A stretch of 64,000 nt of DNA. It comes from Streptococcus infantis. GTDB taxonomy: Bacteria > Bacillota > Bacilli > Lactobacillales > Streptococcaceae. Under the pieces are notes generated by a model. That model saw only the letters and a list, made by a program, of their open reading frames with translations. It made no database searches and was not told the DNA's origin. The stretch covers positions 62,001-126,000 of the forward strand of contig NZ_JAHZPZ010000004.1 in the NCBI RefSeq assembly GCF_019929665.1. The letters are read 5' to 3'. Numbering within the stretch: position 1 is the stretch's first letter; every line of letters begins with the position of its first letter. A program made the translations under genes and the position numbers. Shown piece by piece: positions 26,041-36,065 of this stretch.

Positions 26041-26467
26041 AAGAGAGTGTAGCAAAGCTGTTTGCAAAGTAACTTATCACCATTGTAAAGATAAAGAGTT
26101 GAGAGATTCAACAGCAACATCATTTTTTGTCATTTTTATTATATCTAAGCATGTCTACTAGTCCAATAATTGGACTAGTGATTGGACATGAAATAAATCC
26201 AATAAATTCTATTATTATAGCTCTTAGTACGATATGGGCATTAATTTTGATATGTATAGAAAATATCTTTATAGAGACGAAGATGACTAAAGTTTTTATC
26301 AATAATTGGCTCCATAATATCTATAGGGAATTTACCTGCTACCAATATCATAGAGCCCTAAAAAAGAGCCGTTTAGGCTCTTTTTGTGTGTTTGCATTTG
26401 ATGAGAGATCATTATAAACATTGGTGTTGAGGGCTTACAAGTTTATGGGATTTCGCCATCTAGATTA
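26041..26467. other. Gene-poor debris with near-perfect palindrome and terminator
   Basis: No convincing gene is seen. Plus- and minus-strand open frames of 96 and 60 codons exist around 26120-26417 but lack ribosome binding sites, and the plus frame runs through a terminator. A 23-base near-palindrome ACTAGTCCAA-TAA-TTGGACTAGT (26157-26179) is present. A bidirectional terminator (AAAAAGAGCC pairing with GGCTCTTTTT, 26361-26386) may end the minus-strand surface-protein gene or a lost plus-strand gene. Confidence 0.5.
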
Positions 26468-27286
26468 TTAGTTAGACGAACTGGTTGTAACGCTATTAGA
26501 CTCTGATTGAGAACCTGAAGAATCAGCAGTTTGACCTCCTGTATTAGCGCTATTATCTCCTCCACTACTTGTACTACCAGATGAAGACTGCTCAGCTGCA
26601 GGTGCTTGGGAATTAGATATGCTTCCATTTGTTTCTGGATAGCTTTGAATATAGCTACTATCTTCTGAACGGCTGGCTTCTATTCCGGCATCTCTAGTAG
26701 TCGTTTCTGTTTGGGTAGTTTTTTCTTCTTCTTTTTTGGTCAAGACTTCAACTTGTTTTTGGAATTTAGAGATTAGTTCTTGAATTGGTTTTATCTTTTC
26801 TTCAAGAGCAACTTGGTCGCTGGCAGAATTAATGTTTTTAATGATGTCTATTATTTTTTGCAAGGAAGTGATGGCTGTCTCAAGTGTTTGTTTATCTTGA
26901 AACTGGCTATCAGAATCCTTTATATCTAATTTCAAAGCTTTTTCACTATAATGATTTGTGACTTTATCGGCAGTAGAAGCGAGAAAGTCTGCTAATGTCT
27001 TTTTGCCTTCATCAGTAGTTGGTTTTAATTCTTGAATTTTTTTCCAATCTTCTATAATGGTTTCAGAATCAATATTGAAGTCTTTAATGGCGTTTTTTAC
27101 TTGTTCGACATCTTGTTGATTTTTTTGTTGTTTGATGAGAGCAACATTCCCTCTCTCTGCTTGGATTTTTTCTTGATGGAGGACTAAGCCTGTCAAAAGT
27201 CCAATACCTGCAATAAGTGTAATAATAAAAATAGTATTTTTTGATTTTAGAATATCTTTGTAGTTGTTCACATTAGTTCTACGCAC
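26468..27286 (-). CDS. Membrane-anchored surface protein with coiled coil and Ser/Gly-rich tail
   Basis: A 272-residue protein. A short cytoplasmic start and one membrane helix (TIFIITLIAGIGLLTGLVL) are followed by a helical exported region (residues about 45-190, heptad-like, rich in Lys/Glu/Gln) and a C-terminal 70 residues of Ser/Thr/Gly/Gln. There is no LPXTG motif or choline-binding repeat. The in-frame start is GTG at 27286 (or GTG at residue 6), but the only good SD lies 35 bases further up before a short leader ORF. It occupies the place upstream of mnmA where I recall pspA in S. pneumoniae. Unknown function. Confidence 0.7.
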   Translation of the reverse strand: MRRTNVNNYKDILKSKNTIFIITLIAGIGLLTGLVLHQEKIQAERGNVALIKQQKNQQDVEQVKNAIKDFNIDSETIIEDWKKIQELKPTTDEGKKTLADFLASTADKVTNHYSEKALKLDIKDSDSQFQDKQTLETAITSLQKIIDIIKNINSASDQVALEEKIKPIQELISKFQKQVEVLTKKEEEKTTQTETTTRDAGIEASRSEDSSYIQSYPETNGSISNSQAPAAEQSSSGSTSSGGDNSANTGGQTADSSGSQSESNSVTTSSSN

Positions 27287-27314
27287 ATGGATGATGGTGT
27301 ATATATGGAATCAT
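27279..27314 (-). CDS. Candidate 11-codon leader ORF overlapping the surface-protein start
   Basis: ATG at 27314 (minus strand) follows AAGGAGG at good distance and encodes MIPYIHHHPCA, stopping six bases inside the surface-protein gene. A -10-like TATACT (27336-27341, minus strand) lies just upstream. The arms CGCACATG and CATGTGCG (27312-27319 and 27282-27289) form a hairpin spanning the ORF. Termination-reinitiation coupling is a plausible reading; it is unproven. Confidence 0.4.
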   Translation of the reverse strand: MIPYIHHHPCA

Positions 27315-27464
27315 GTGCGCATTCCTCCTTATTAAAGTATATCATTTTTAGTTGATTTTAAAAATAAGTTTTTAAAGAGAATAGAGATTTAGGAATGGAT
27401 TGAATTTTTTGTATCCTATCTTCATGTATTGACAGAAGAGGTTGATAGTTTGTCAGCATCTTTC

Positions 27465-27493
27465 TTGTCTTCTCTATCTAAGCATGTTATAAT
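27465..27493 (+). promoter_or_regulatory. Promoter of mnmA, extended -10
   Basis: TTGTCT (27465-27470), 17-base spacer, and TGT-TATAAT with the hexamer at 27488-27493. Confidence 0.7.
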
Positions 27494-27506
27494 GAAAACT
27501 GCTCAA

Positions 27507-28696
<1,190 letters not shown>

Positions 28697-28836
28697 ATTG
28701 ACAAATGTTCTCAATTTGCTACAATAATAACAGCAATAGAAATGATGGTCAAAGCTCATGGATGTTGCAGGCTTTTTTGTCCTGCACTTCTTACGAGTTT
28801 TGACTGTTTTTGTGTCGTTTAAGGGAAAGGACAAGA

Positions 28837-29292
28837 ATGACTCAGCAAGACTTTCGGACAAAAGTGGGGAATACGGTTTTTGGCGTTCGAGCGACAGCTT
28901 TGATTCTTCAAAACCGCAAGCTCCTAGTCACCAAAGATAAGGGCAAGTATTACACTATCGGCGGTGCGATCCAAGTAAATGAAAGCACGGAAGACGCCCT
29001 AGTCCGTGAAGTGAGGGAAGAATTGGGTGTCAAAGCTCAAGCTGGGCAGCTAGCTTTCGTGGTTGAAAATCGTTTTGAAGAAGATGGTGTCTATTTTCAC
29101 AACATCGAGTTTCATTATCTGGTGGATTTACTTGAGGATGCCCCATTGACCATGCAGGAAGATGAGAAAAGGCAACCTTGTGAGTGGATTGACTTGGACA
29201 AGCTTGAGGATTTCCAACTAGTTCCAGCCTTTTTAAAAACAGCTCTACCAGCTTGGGAGGGCCAACTAAGACACATTCATTTTGAGGAATAG
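28837..29292 (+). CDS. NUDIX hydrolase
   Basis: A 151-residue protein with a full nudix box ([20 protein letters not shown] followed by LGV) at about residues 44-66. Substrate probably a nucleoside diphosphate derivative, not determinable here. I chose the ATG at 28837 after GGGAAAGG over an upstream start without RBS. It ends 8 bases before mnmG, so the two are likely co-transcribed. I recall a nudix gene between these two tRNA-modification genes in S. pneumoniae as well. Confidence 0.9.
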   Translation: MTQQDFRTKVGNTVFGVRATALILQNRKLLVTKDKGKYYTIGGAIQVNESTEDALVREVREELGVKAQAGQLAFVVENRFEEDGVYFHNIEFHYLVDLLEDAPLTMQEDEKRQPCEWIDLDKLEDFQLVPAFLKTALPAWEGQLRHIHFEE

Positions 29293-29300
29293 GAGAGAAA

Positions 29301-31217
29301 ATGACTTATAATTTTACGGAAGAATACGATATTATTGTAATCGGTGCGGGACATGCGGGGGTCGAAGCTTCACTAGCAGCCAGCCGTATGGGTTGTAAGG
29401 TCTTGCTTGCGACCATCAACATTGAAATGTTGGCTTTCATGCCATGTAATCCGTCTATTGGTGGTTCCGCTAAAGGGATTGTCGTGCGTGAGGTAGATGC
29501 CCTTGGTGGTGAAATGGCGAAAACCATTGACAAGAGCTACATCCAGATGAAGATGCTCAACACTGGGAAGGGGCCAGCTGTCCGTGCCCTTCGTGCACAA
29601 GCTGATAAGGAACTTTACTCTAAGGAAATGCGCAAGACGGTTGAAAACCAAGACAACCTCACCCTTCGTCAAACCATGATTGATGAGATTTTGGTGGAAG
29701 ATGGCAAGGTTGTCGGTGTTCGTACAGCTACCCATCAAGAGTATGCTGCCAAGGCTGTTATCGTAACCACAGGGACAGCCCTTCGTGGGGAAATCATCAT
29801 CGGAGATCTCAAGTACTCATCAGGGCCAAACCACAGCCTAGCTTCTATTAACCTAGCTGATAATCTCAAGGAACTTGGACTTGAAATCGGTCGTTTCAAG
29901 ACAGGAACGCCTCCACGTGTCAAGGCTTCCTCTATCAACTACGATGTGACAGAGATTCAGCCAGGAGATGAAGCACCAAATCACTTCTCTTACACTTCAC
30001 GTGATGAAGATTATGTCAAAGATCAAGTGCCGTGCTGGTTGACATATACCAATGGTACCAGCCATGAGATTATCCAAAACAACCTCCATCGTGCGCCTAT
30101 GTTTACAGGTGTGGTTAAGGGAGTGGGACCTCGTTACTGTCCGTCGATTGAGGACAAGATTGTGCGTTTTGCAGACAAGGAACGCCACCAGCTTTTCCTT
30201 GAGCCAGAAGGACGAAACACAGAAGAAGTTTATGTGCAAGGTCTCTCAACCAGTCTTCCTGAGGATGTCCAACGTGACTTGGTTCATTCTATCAAAGGTT
30301 TGGAAAATGCAGAGATGATGCGTACAGGTTATGCTATCGAGTACGACATGGTCTTGCCTCATCAGTTGCGTGCAACGCTTGAAACCAAGAAAATCTCAGG
30401 ACTTTTCACAGCTGGTCAGACAAATGGTACATCTGGTTACGAAGAGGCAGCAGGCCAAGGGATTATCGCGGGTATCAACGCAGCTCTGAAAATCCAAGGC
30501 AAGCCTGAGTTAATTTTGAAGCGCAGTGACGGTTATATCGGAGTGATGATTGATGACTTGGTAACTAAGGGGACCATTGAACCTTACCGTCTGTTAACTA
30601 GTCGTGCAGAATACCGCCTCATTCTCCGTCATGACAATGCCGATATGCGTTTGACTGAGATGGGGCGCGAGATTGGGCTTGTTGACGATGAACGTTGGGC
30701 TCGTTTTGAAATCAAGAAAAATCAATTTGAAAATGAAATGAAGCGTTTAGACAGCATCAAACTCAAGCCAGTCAAGGAAACAAATGCTAAGGTTGAGGAG
30801 ATGGGCTTCAAGCCCTTGACAGATGCGGTGACAGCCAAGGAATTTCTTCGTCGTCCAGAAGTCTCTTACCAAGATGTGGTGGCTTTCATCGGACCTGCTG
30901 CTGAAGAGTTAGATGACAAGATTATCGAATTGATTGAAACAGAAATCAAGTACGAAGGCTATATCTCAAAAGCCATGGATCAGGTTGCCAAGATGAAACG
31001 CATGGAAGAAAAACGAATTCCAGCGAATATTGACTGGGATGATATTGACTCTATCGCGACTGAAGCTCGTCAGAAGTTCAAGCTCATCAATCCAGAAACC
31101 ATCGGCCAAGCTAGCCGTATTTCAGGTGTAAACCCAGCAGATATTTCCATTCTTATGGTGTATTTAGAAGGTAAAAATCGAAGCATTTCTAAAAACTTAG
31201 AAAAGAAAGCTGACTAA
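29301..31217 (+). CDS. mnmG: tRNA 5-carboxymethylaminomethyl uridine modification enzyme MnmG
   Basis: A 638-residue FAD enzyme ([14 protein letters not shown] dinucleotide fold; [12 protein letters not shown] conserved loop; [12 protein letters not shown] near residue 375). With MnmE it adds the carboxymethylaminomethyl group to U34 of tRNAs. The C-terminal helical domain that contacts tRNA is complete. RBS AGGAG precedes the ATG, and a strong hairpin terminator follows the stop. Confidence 0.96.
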   Translation: MTYNFTEEYDIIVIGAGHAGVEASLAASRMGCKVLLATINIEMLAFMPCNPSIGGSAKGIVVREVDALGGEMAKTIDKSYIQMKMLNTGKGPAVRALRAQADKELYSKEMRKTVENQDNLTLRQTMIDEILVEDGKVVGVRTATHQEYAAKAVIVTTGTALRGEIIIGDLKYSSGPNHSLASINLADNLKELGLEIGRFKTGTPPRVKASSINYDVTEIQPGDEAPNHFSYTSRDEDYVKDQVPCWLTYTNGTSHEIIQNNLHRAPMFTGVVKGVGPRYCPSIEDKIVRFADKERHQLFLEPEGRNTEEVYVQGLSTSLPEDVQRDLVHSIKGLENAEMMRTGYAIEYDMVLPHQLRATLETKKISGLFTAGQTNGTSGYEEAAGQGIIAGINAALKIQGKPELILKRSDGYIGVMIDDLVTKGTIEPYRLLTSRAEYRLILRHDNADMRLTEMGREIGLVDDERWARFEIKKNQFENEMKRLDSIKLKPVKETNAKVEEMGFKPLTDAVTAKEFLRRPEVSYQDVVAFIGPAAEELDDKIIELIETEIKYEGYISKAMDQVAKMKRMEEKRIPANIDWDDIDSIATEARQKFKLINPETIGQASRISGVNPADISILMVYLEGKNRSISKNLEKKAD

Positions 31218-31221
31218 AAAT

Positions 31222-31258
31222 AAAAAGCTAAATTCTCATTTTGAGAATTCAGCTTTTT
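31222..31258 (+). terminator. Terminator after mnmG
   Basis: AAAAAGCT-AATTCTCA pairs with TGAGAATT-AGCTTTTT around TTT, with one unpaired base per arm. Confidence 0.88.
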
Positions 31259-31303
31259 AGTTTTTTCTTCATTTTTCGAATTAAGAGAAAAGGAGAAATG
31301 ACT

Positions 31304-31438
31304 ATGCTAACAGTGGAAGAAAAAAATTTTTTAGACCGCTATAAAAGAGTTTCATATCATCGTTTTTATGAGATTGAGCGCTTTGTTACCTTGTCTGAAA
31401 AGTTGAGCGAACGTCCGCCAAAGGCTGACAAGAACTAG
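31304..31438 (+). CDS. 44-aa basic protein of unknown function
   Basis: A small basic helical protein (YKRVSYHRFYEIERFVTLSEK). The ATG at 31304 is nine bases after AAAGGAG; an ATG two codons earlier is too close to it. It precedes a large membrane protein by 44 bases and may share its transcript. A TTCGAATT motif 22 bases upstream resembles, with two mismatches, the TACGAATA cin-box of competence genes. Not recognised as a named family. Confidence 0.6.
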   Translation: MLTVEEKNFLDRYKRVSYHRFYEIERFVTLSEKLSERPPKADKN

Positions 31439-31482
31439 ACTTTTTGATATACTAGAACAAATTAAAATATAGGAGAGAGCGA

Positions 31483-33036
31483 ATGAACGTATATGGCAGA
31501 TTAGAAGACGAACCAACTCCAACTTGGATGGGAAGTCAGGATGCTCCAGTAGAAAATGAGGAGCAACTCGAGGTTGAAACTCGTCAGCCTGCCCGCTTAC
31601 CATTTTTGAATATCCTCTTTTTGAGTACTCTAGTAGTCCTTGTGTCCGTAATTTTACCCTTCTTCTTAGGGTTAATAAGTCCGGAGCAGTCTCAGGATTT
31701 TTATATTGGATGGGCTATGCATCAGAACGGAGATATCTACACAGATTATTTTGGAACTAGTGGTCTCCTCTATTACTTTTTACAGTATTTAACCCAGGGC
31801 AGTATTTTGTTTGCTGTTTTTAATTGGTTGGCCTTAGTAGGCGCGGGATTCTTTCTTTTCCGTTCGGCTTACAATCTGACGGAACAAAACAAGCAATCGC
31901 AACAAGTGTTGACGGTCTTTTATGTCCTGGCTAGTGCTCTTAGTTTTGGTGGAGGATATGCAACTATTCTAGCCCTCCCATTCTTGTTCTATGCCTTGAG
32001 TTTAGTAACAGCTTATTTGGCAGAACCAAGTCATGACAAAGGATTTATCCGGATTGGAACTAGCTTGGCTCTAGCATTTTTCTTTGCGCCCTTGGTCACA
32101 GTTTTGTATGGATTTGTTTTGTTTTTTGCTCTAACAGCTTTTAATGTTGGTCGCAATAACTTGAATCATGGTCTCTATCAATTTTTTGCAGCGGGCCTTG
32201 GTTTTTCAATCTTCTTTTATCCAATTGGATACTACACAGCTTATAAAGGCAGCTTTGGAAATGCCATTAGTCAAATCCTCTACCCAGTAGATAGTTTGAG
32301 TTTTGCATCTAATCCAAGTTTGTTAGACAATCTTCTTTTCTATGGATTGTTGGCAATTGCTCTTGGAGCATTGACGCTAGCATTTACAGGTCTCTTCCAA
32401 TCTAAACCATTGAAACAGTCAGTCTTATCAATCTCTGCTTCAATAGCTGTCATTTTGGTATTAATTTTAGAGATTTTTTCTACAGATCTTATCAATGGTA
32501 GTCGTATGATTGAGTTCCTTCCTTTCTTATCGCTTCTTTTGCTGACACGAATTCCTACAGAGAAGCCAGAAGGAGAGAATCGCCGTAGACGATCTAGAGA
32601 AGAAACTTCGGTATGGGGAGCTTTTGTAAAAGGAAATGTCTATCTACCAATCTTAGCTCTTGCTTACCTATTCTTAGCACCTGTAGTATCACGATATTTA
32701 CTTCATGCAGAACTATATCAAGAACGTACAGCCATCGAAACTAAGGTCAAAGGGGAAACTCAAGCTACAGATCGTATCTATGTTTGGGATAATCTGACAA
32801 GTAGTTATAAGGCTAGTGAACGTTTAGCTGCGAGTCAGTTGCTTTCACCTAGATTGCATACAGGACTTGATGCAAATCGTACCAAACTTGTTAATGATCT
32901 GAGAGATAATCAACCAAAGATGATTGTAGTGAATACAAAAACAAGTCTATGGACAGAAGTTGAGCAGCTCTTAGCTGAAAATTATCAAGCGGTTCAAAGT
33001 GAATTCAAAGATTTTAAACTCTATAAATTAAAATAA
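31483..33036 (+). CDS. Polytopic membrane protein, Ccs4-like
   Basis: A 517-residue protein: about 45 polar N-terminal residues, then roughly ten membrane helices, and a soluble C-terminal domain of about 100 residues (TDRIYVWDNLTSSYKASERL). A QDFYIGWAMHQNGDIYTDYFG loop after helix 1 recalls GT-C type membrane glycosyltransferases. By position just upstream of nrdD and by size it resembles the competence-induced Ccs4 (SP_0200) of S. pneumoniae; this is from memory. RBS AGGAGAG precedes the ATG. Confidence 0.65.
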   Translation: MNVYGRLEDEPTPTWMGSQDAPVENEEQLEVETRQPARLPFLNILFLSTLVVLVSVILPFFLGLISPEQSQDFYIGWAMHQNGDIYTDYFGTSGLLYYFLQYLTQGSILFAVFNWLALVGAGFFLFRSAYNLTEQNKQSQQVLTVFYVLASALSFGGGYATILALPFLFYALSLVTAYLAEPSHDKGFIRIGTSLALAFFFAPLVTVLYGFVLFFALTAFNVGRNNLNHGLYQFFAAGLGFSIFFYPIGYYTAYKGSFGNAISQILYPVDSLSFASNPSLLDNLLFYGLLAIALGALTLAFTGLFQSKPLKQSVLSISASIAVILVLILEIFSTDLINGSRMIEFLPFLSLLLLTRIPTEKPEGENRRRRSREETSVWGAFVKGNVYLPILALAYLFLAPVVSRYLLHAELYQERTAIETKVKGETQATDRIYVWDNLTSSYKASERLAASQLLSPRLHTGLDANRTKLVNDLRDNQPKMIVVNTKTSLWTEVEQLLAENYQAVQSEFKDFKLYKLK

Positions 33037-33040
33037 AAAC

Positions 33041-33108
33041 TATCAATATCTTGTGTAATTTTAAAAAAAATTTATTTTTTAACACAAGATATTGATTTTT
33101 ATTTTTTT
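33041..33108 (+). promoter_or_regulatory. Paired NrdR-box-like sites in a terminator-like hairpin upstream of nrdD
   Basis: TATCAATATCTTGTGT (33041-33056) and ACACAAGATATTGATT (33082-33097) each match the NrdR operator pattern acaCwAtATaTwGtgT at all strongly conserved positions (12 and 13 of 16 overall). They are inverted copies 41 bases apart, close to four helical turns. A -10 TATAAT follows at 33114-33119. The same arms form a long hairpin with a T-rich tail that may terminate the upstream gene. Confidence 0.65.
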
Positions 33109-33161
33109 AGTGATATAATACTTTTTAGAATCAATATTATATTTAAGAAAAGGGTATGGAT

Positions 33162-35369
33162 ATGATTGTATTGGAAGAGAAGGCTGTCCCTGATCCGACT
33201 TTATTCGTCGAAAAACGTGACGGCAGACGTGTAATTTTTGATGTAGACAAGATTGACAAAGCGCTTCATAAGGCTGCTGAAAAGGTTATGGATGTAACCC
33301 CTTTAGTCGAAAAACGACTTAGTACCCTAGTTGAACGTATCGTTGAAGAAATTCATAGCCGTTTCCCACAAGGTGTAAAAATCTATGAAATCCAAAATAT
33401 CGTAGAACACGAATTGTTGGAAGCTAAAGAATACGCCTTGGCCGAGGAGTATATCACCTATCGGACTCAAAGGGATTTTGAGCGCTCAAAAGCGACAGAT
33501 ATCAACTTTAGTATTCATAAACTTCTCAATAAAGATCAGGCAGTTGTCAATGAAAATGCCAATAAGGATAGTGATGTTTTTAATACCCAGCGTGATTTGA
33601 CGGCAGGGATTGTTGGGAAATCCATCGGACTTCAAATGCTGCCTAAACATGTGGCTAATGCCCATCAAAAAGGGGATATCCACTATCATGATTTGGACTA
33701 CAGTCCCTATACCCCTATGACCAACTGCTGTTTGATTGATTTCAAGGGAATGCTGGAAAATGGTTTTAAGATTGGGAATGCTGAGGTAGAGAGTCCCAAG
33801 TCTATCCAAACTGCGACAGCACAGATTTCACAAATCATCGCCAACGTTGCTTCTAGCCAGTACGGGGGCTGTTCAGCTGACCGTATCGATGAAGTATTGG
33901 CTCCTTATGCAGAGAAAAATTACCAAAAGCACCTCAAGGATGCGGAGGAATGGGTTCTGCCTGACAAGCGCCAAGAATATGCCTGGAAGAAAACCCAAAA
34001 AGACATCTACGATGCCATGCAATCTCTAGAGTACGAGATTAATACCCTCTTTACATCAAATGGGCAAACGCCATTTACCTCTCTTGGTTTCGGTCTAGGA
34101 ACCAGTCGTTTTGAACGTGAAATTCAAAAGGCAATTCTGAACATTCGTATCAAGGGGCTGGGTTCAGAACATCGTACAGCAATCTTCCCTAAGCTCATCT
34201 TTACTCTTAAAAGAGGACTTAACTTGGAGGAAGGTTCGCCTAACTACGATATTAAGCAGTTGGCTCTTGAGTGTGCAACTAAGCGTATGTACCCGGATGT
34301 CTTGTCTTATGATAAGATTGTCGAGTTGACTGGTTCTTTCAAGGTTCCGATGGGATGCCGTTCATTCCTTCAAGGATGGAAGGATGAAAATGGAGTAGAA
34401 GTCAATTCGGGCCGTATGAACCTAGGGGTCGTGACAGTCAACCTTCCTCGTATCGCTCTTGAATCCGAAGGCGACATGAACAAGTTCTGGGAAATCTTCA
34501 ATGAGCGTATGAATATCGCGGAAGATGCCTTGGTTTACCGTGTGGAAAGAACCAAGGAAGCCACTCCAGCTAATGCACCAATTCTTTATCAATACGGTGC
34601 CTTCGGTCGACGTCTTGGAAAAGAAGAAAGTGTTGATCAACTCTTTAAGAATCGTCGTGCGACTATCTCTCTAGGCTATATTGGCTTGTACGAAGTAGCG
34701 ACAGTCTTCTTTGGTAATCATTGGGAAAATAATCCAGAAGCCAAAGAGTTCACCCTTGATATTATTCGCGATATGAAACGTCGAGTAGAAGAATGGTCTG
34801 ACCAATATGGTTACCATTTCTCTATCTATTCAACGCCGTCTGAAAGTTTGACAGACCGCTTCTGTCGCTTGGATACGGAGAAATTTGGCTCTATTCCAGA
34901 TATTACAGATAAAGAATACTACACAAATTCCTTCCATTATGATGTCCGCAAAAATCCAACACCTTTTGAAAAATTGGACTTTGAGAAAGTCTACCCAGAA
35001 GCGGGTGCATCTGGTGGCTTTATCCACTACTGCGAGTACCCAGTTCTCCAACAAAATCCAAAGGCTTTGGAAGCTGTTTGGGATTATGCTTACGACCGTG
35101 TAGGTTATCTAGGAACCAATACTCCGATCGACCGTTGCTACAAGTGTGATTTTGAAGGAGATTTTGAACCTACTGAGAGAGGCTTTGCTTGTCCTAACTG
35201 TGGAAATAATGATCCTAAAACAGTAGATGTTGTTAAACGAACTTGTGGTTATTTAGGGAATCCTCAAGCACGTCCGATGGTTAATGGACGCCACAAGGAA
35301 ATTGCTGCGCGTGTCAAACATATGAACGGTTCTACTATCAAAATAGCAGGACATGAAGTAAGAAATTAG
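33162..35369 (+). CDS. nrdD: Anaerobic (class III) ribonucleoside-triphosphate reductase
   Basis: A 735-residue glycyl-radical enzyme making deoxynucleoside triphosphates without oxygen. An ATP-cone (about residues 10-100, VEKRDGRRVIFD) is followed by the ten-strand barrel, a four-Cys zinc site (CYKCDFEGDFEPTERGFACPNC) and the radical loop RTCGYLG with Gly696. I prefer the ATG at 33162 because AAAAGGG lies seven bases upstream; the ATG two codons earlier would almost touch it. It forms a unit with a 46-aa gene, an acetyltransferase and the activase gene nrdG. Confidence 0.96.
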   Translation: MIVLEEKAVPDPTLFVEKRDGRRVIFDVDKIDKALHKAAEKVMDVTPLVEKRLSTLVERIVEEIHSRFPQGVKIYEIQNIVEHELLEAKEYALAEEYITYRTQRDFERSKATDINFSIHKLLNKDQAVVNENANKDSDVFNTQRDLTAGIVGKSIGLQMLPKHVANAHQKGDIHYHDLDYSPYTPMTNCCLIDFKGMLENGFKIGNAEVESPKSIQTATAQISQIIANVASSQYGGCSADRIDEVLAPYAEKNYQKHLKDAEEWVLPDKRQEYAWKKTQKDIYDAMQSLEYEINTLFTSNGQTPFTSLGFGLGTSRFEREIQKAILNIRIKGLGSEHRTAIFPKLIFTLKRGLNLEEGSPNYDIKQLALECATKRMYPDVLSYDKIVELTGSFKVPMGCRSFLQGWKDENGVEVNSGRMNLGVVTVNLPRIALESEGDMNKFWEIFNERMNIAEDALVYRVERTKEATPANAPILYQYGAFGRRLGKEESVDQLFKNRRATISLGYIGLYEVATVFFGNHWENNPEAKEFTLDIIRDMKRRVEEWSDQYGYHFSIYSTPSESLTDRFCRLDTEKFGSIPDITDKEYYTNSFHYDVRKNPTPFEKLDFEKVYPEAGASGGFIHYCEYPVLQQNPKALEAVWDYAYDRVGYLGTNTPIDRCYKCDFEGDFEPTERGFACPNCGNNDPKTVDVVKRTCGYLGNPQARPMVNGRHKEIAARVKHMNGSTIKIAGHEVRN

Positions 35370-35380
35370 AAAGAGATAGC

Positions 35381-35521
35381 ATGGGAAAATACCAATTAGA
35401 CGATAAGGGCAAGGCCCAGGTTCAACGATTCCACGAGAAACATTCAAAGGGTGGAGTCAATAAAAAAGACCGAGTAGCTAGCCTTAGAGAACAATTTTTA
35501 AATAAGAATAAGAAAAAGTGA
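35381..35521 (+). CDS. 46-aa basic protein between nrdD and the acetyltransferase
   Basis: A small Lys-rich protein (MGKYQLDDKGKAQVQRFHEK ... DRVASLREQFLNKNKKK), translated from an ATG behind AAGAGAT only 11 bases after nrdD. I recall a protein of this size at the same place in S. pneumoniae (SP_0203), which supports it being real. The charge pattern suggests nucleic-acid or ribosome association, but the function is unknown. Confidence 0.7.
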   Translation: MGKYQLDDKGKAQVQRFHEKHSKGGVNKKDRVASLREQFLNKNKKK

Positions 35522-35559
35522 GAGTTCCCTCTCGCTTTTCTCTTAGCGGGGAGGGGAAT

Positions 35560-36060
35560 ATGGAACTACGCAGACCGACATTGGCAGATAAAGAAACAGT
35601 TTTAGAGATGATGGCAGAGTTTGAAAAGAGCCAATCAGCCCACGATGGCGGATTCTGGGATGCTGAGAATTTTGTTTATGAAGAGTGGTTAGAAAGTAAT
35701 CAGGATCAGGAAATGGGGATTGATCTGCCTGAAGGGTGGGTGCCTGCTATTCAATTAGTCGCTTTTGCAAAAGATGGACAAGCCGTAGGGTTCCTCAATC
35801 TGAGATTGCGTCTTAGTGACTATTTGCTGGAGGTAGGTGGCCACATTGGCTACTCCATTCGTCCATCTGAAAGAGGCAAGGGCTACGCCAAAGAATCCCT
35901 CCGACAAGGTCTACAAGTTGCTAAGGGAAAGAATATTAAACGAGCTTTGGTGACTTGTAGCACAGAAAACCCAGCAAGTCGAGCTGTTATCTTAGCTAAT
36001 GGTGGGGAGTTGGAGGATGTTCGAAACGGAACGGAGCGCTATTGGATAGACTTGGAGTAA
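35560..36060 (+). CDS. GNAT family N-acetyltransferase
   Basis: A 166-residue acetyltransferase. The acetyl-CoA loop reads SIRPSERGKGYAKESLRQGL (R-G-x-G-Y-A variant of Q/RxxGxG/A), preceded by the GHIGYSI strand and followed by ALVTCSTENPASRAVILANG, typical of GNAT proteins. I chose the ATG at 35560 behind GGGGAGG, since an upstream GTG overlaps the previous gene. It sits within the nrdD-nrdG unit. Substrate unknown. Confidence 0.9.
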   Translation: MELRRPTLADKETVLEMMAEFEKSQSAHDGGFWDAENFVYEEWLESNQDQEMGIDLPEGWVPAIQLVAFAKDGQAVGFLNLRLRLSDYLLEVGGHIGYSIRPSERGKGYAKESLRQGLQVAKGKNIKRALVTCSTENPASRAVILANGGELEDVRNGTERYWIDLE

Positions 36061-36065
36061 AAAGC

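Noticed and set aside
26127..26417. 96-codon hydrophobic open frame on the plus strand
   Set aside because: No ribosome binding site, runs through a terminator hairpin, and the opposite strand has a similarly hydrophobic open frame, as expected from AT-rich palindromic DNA.
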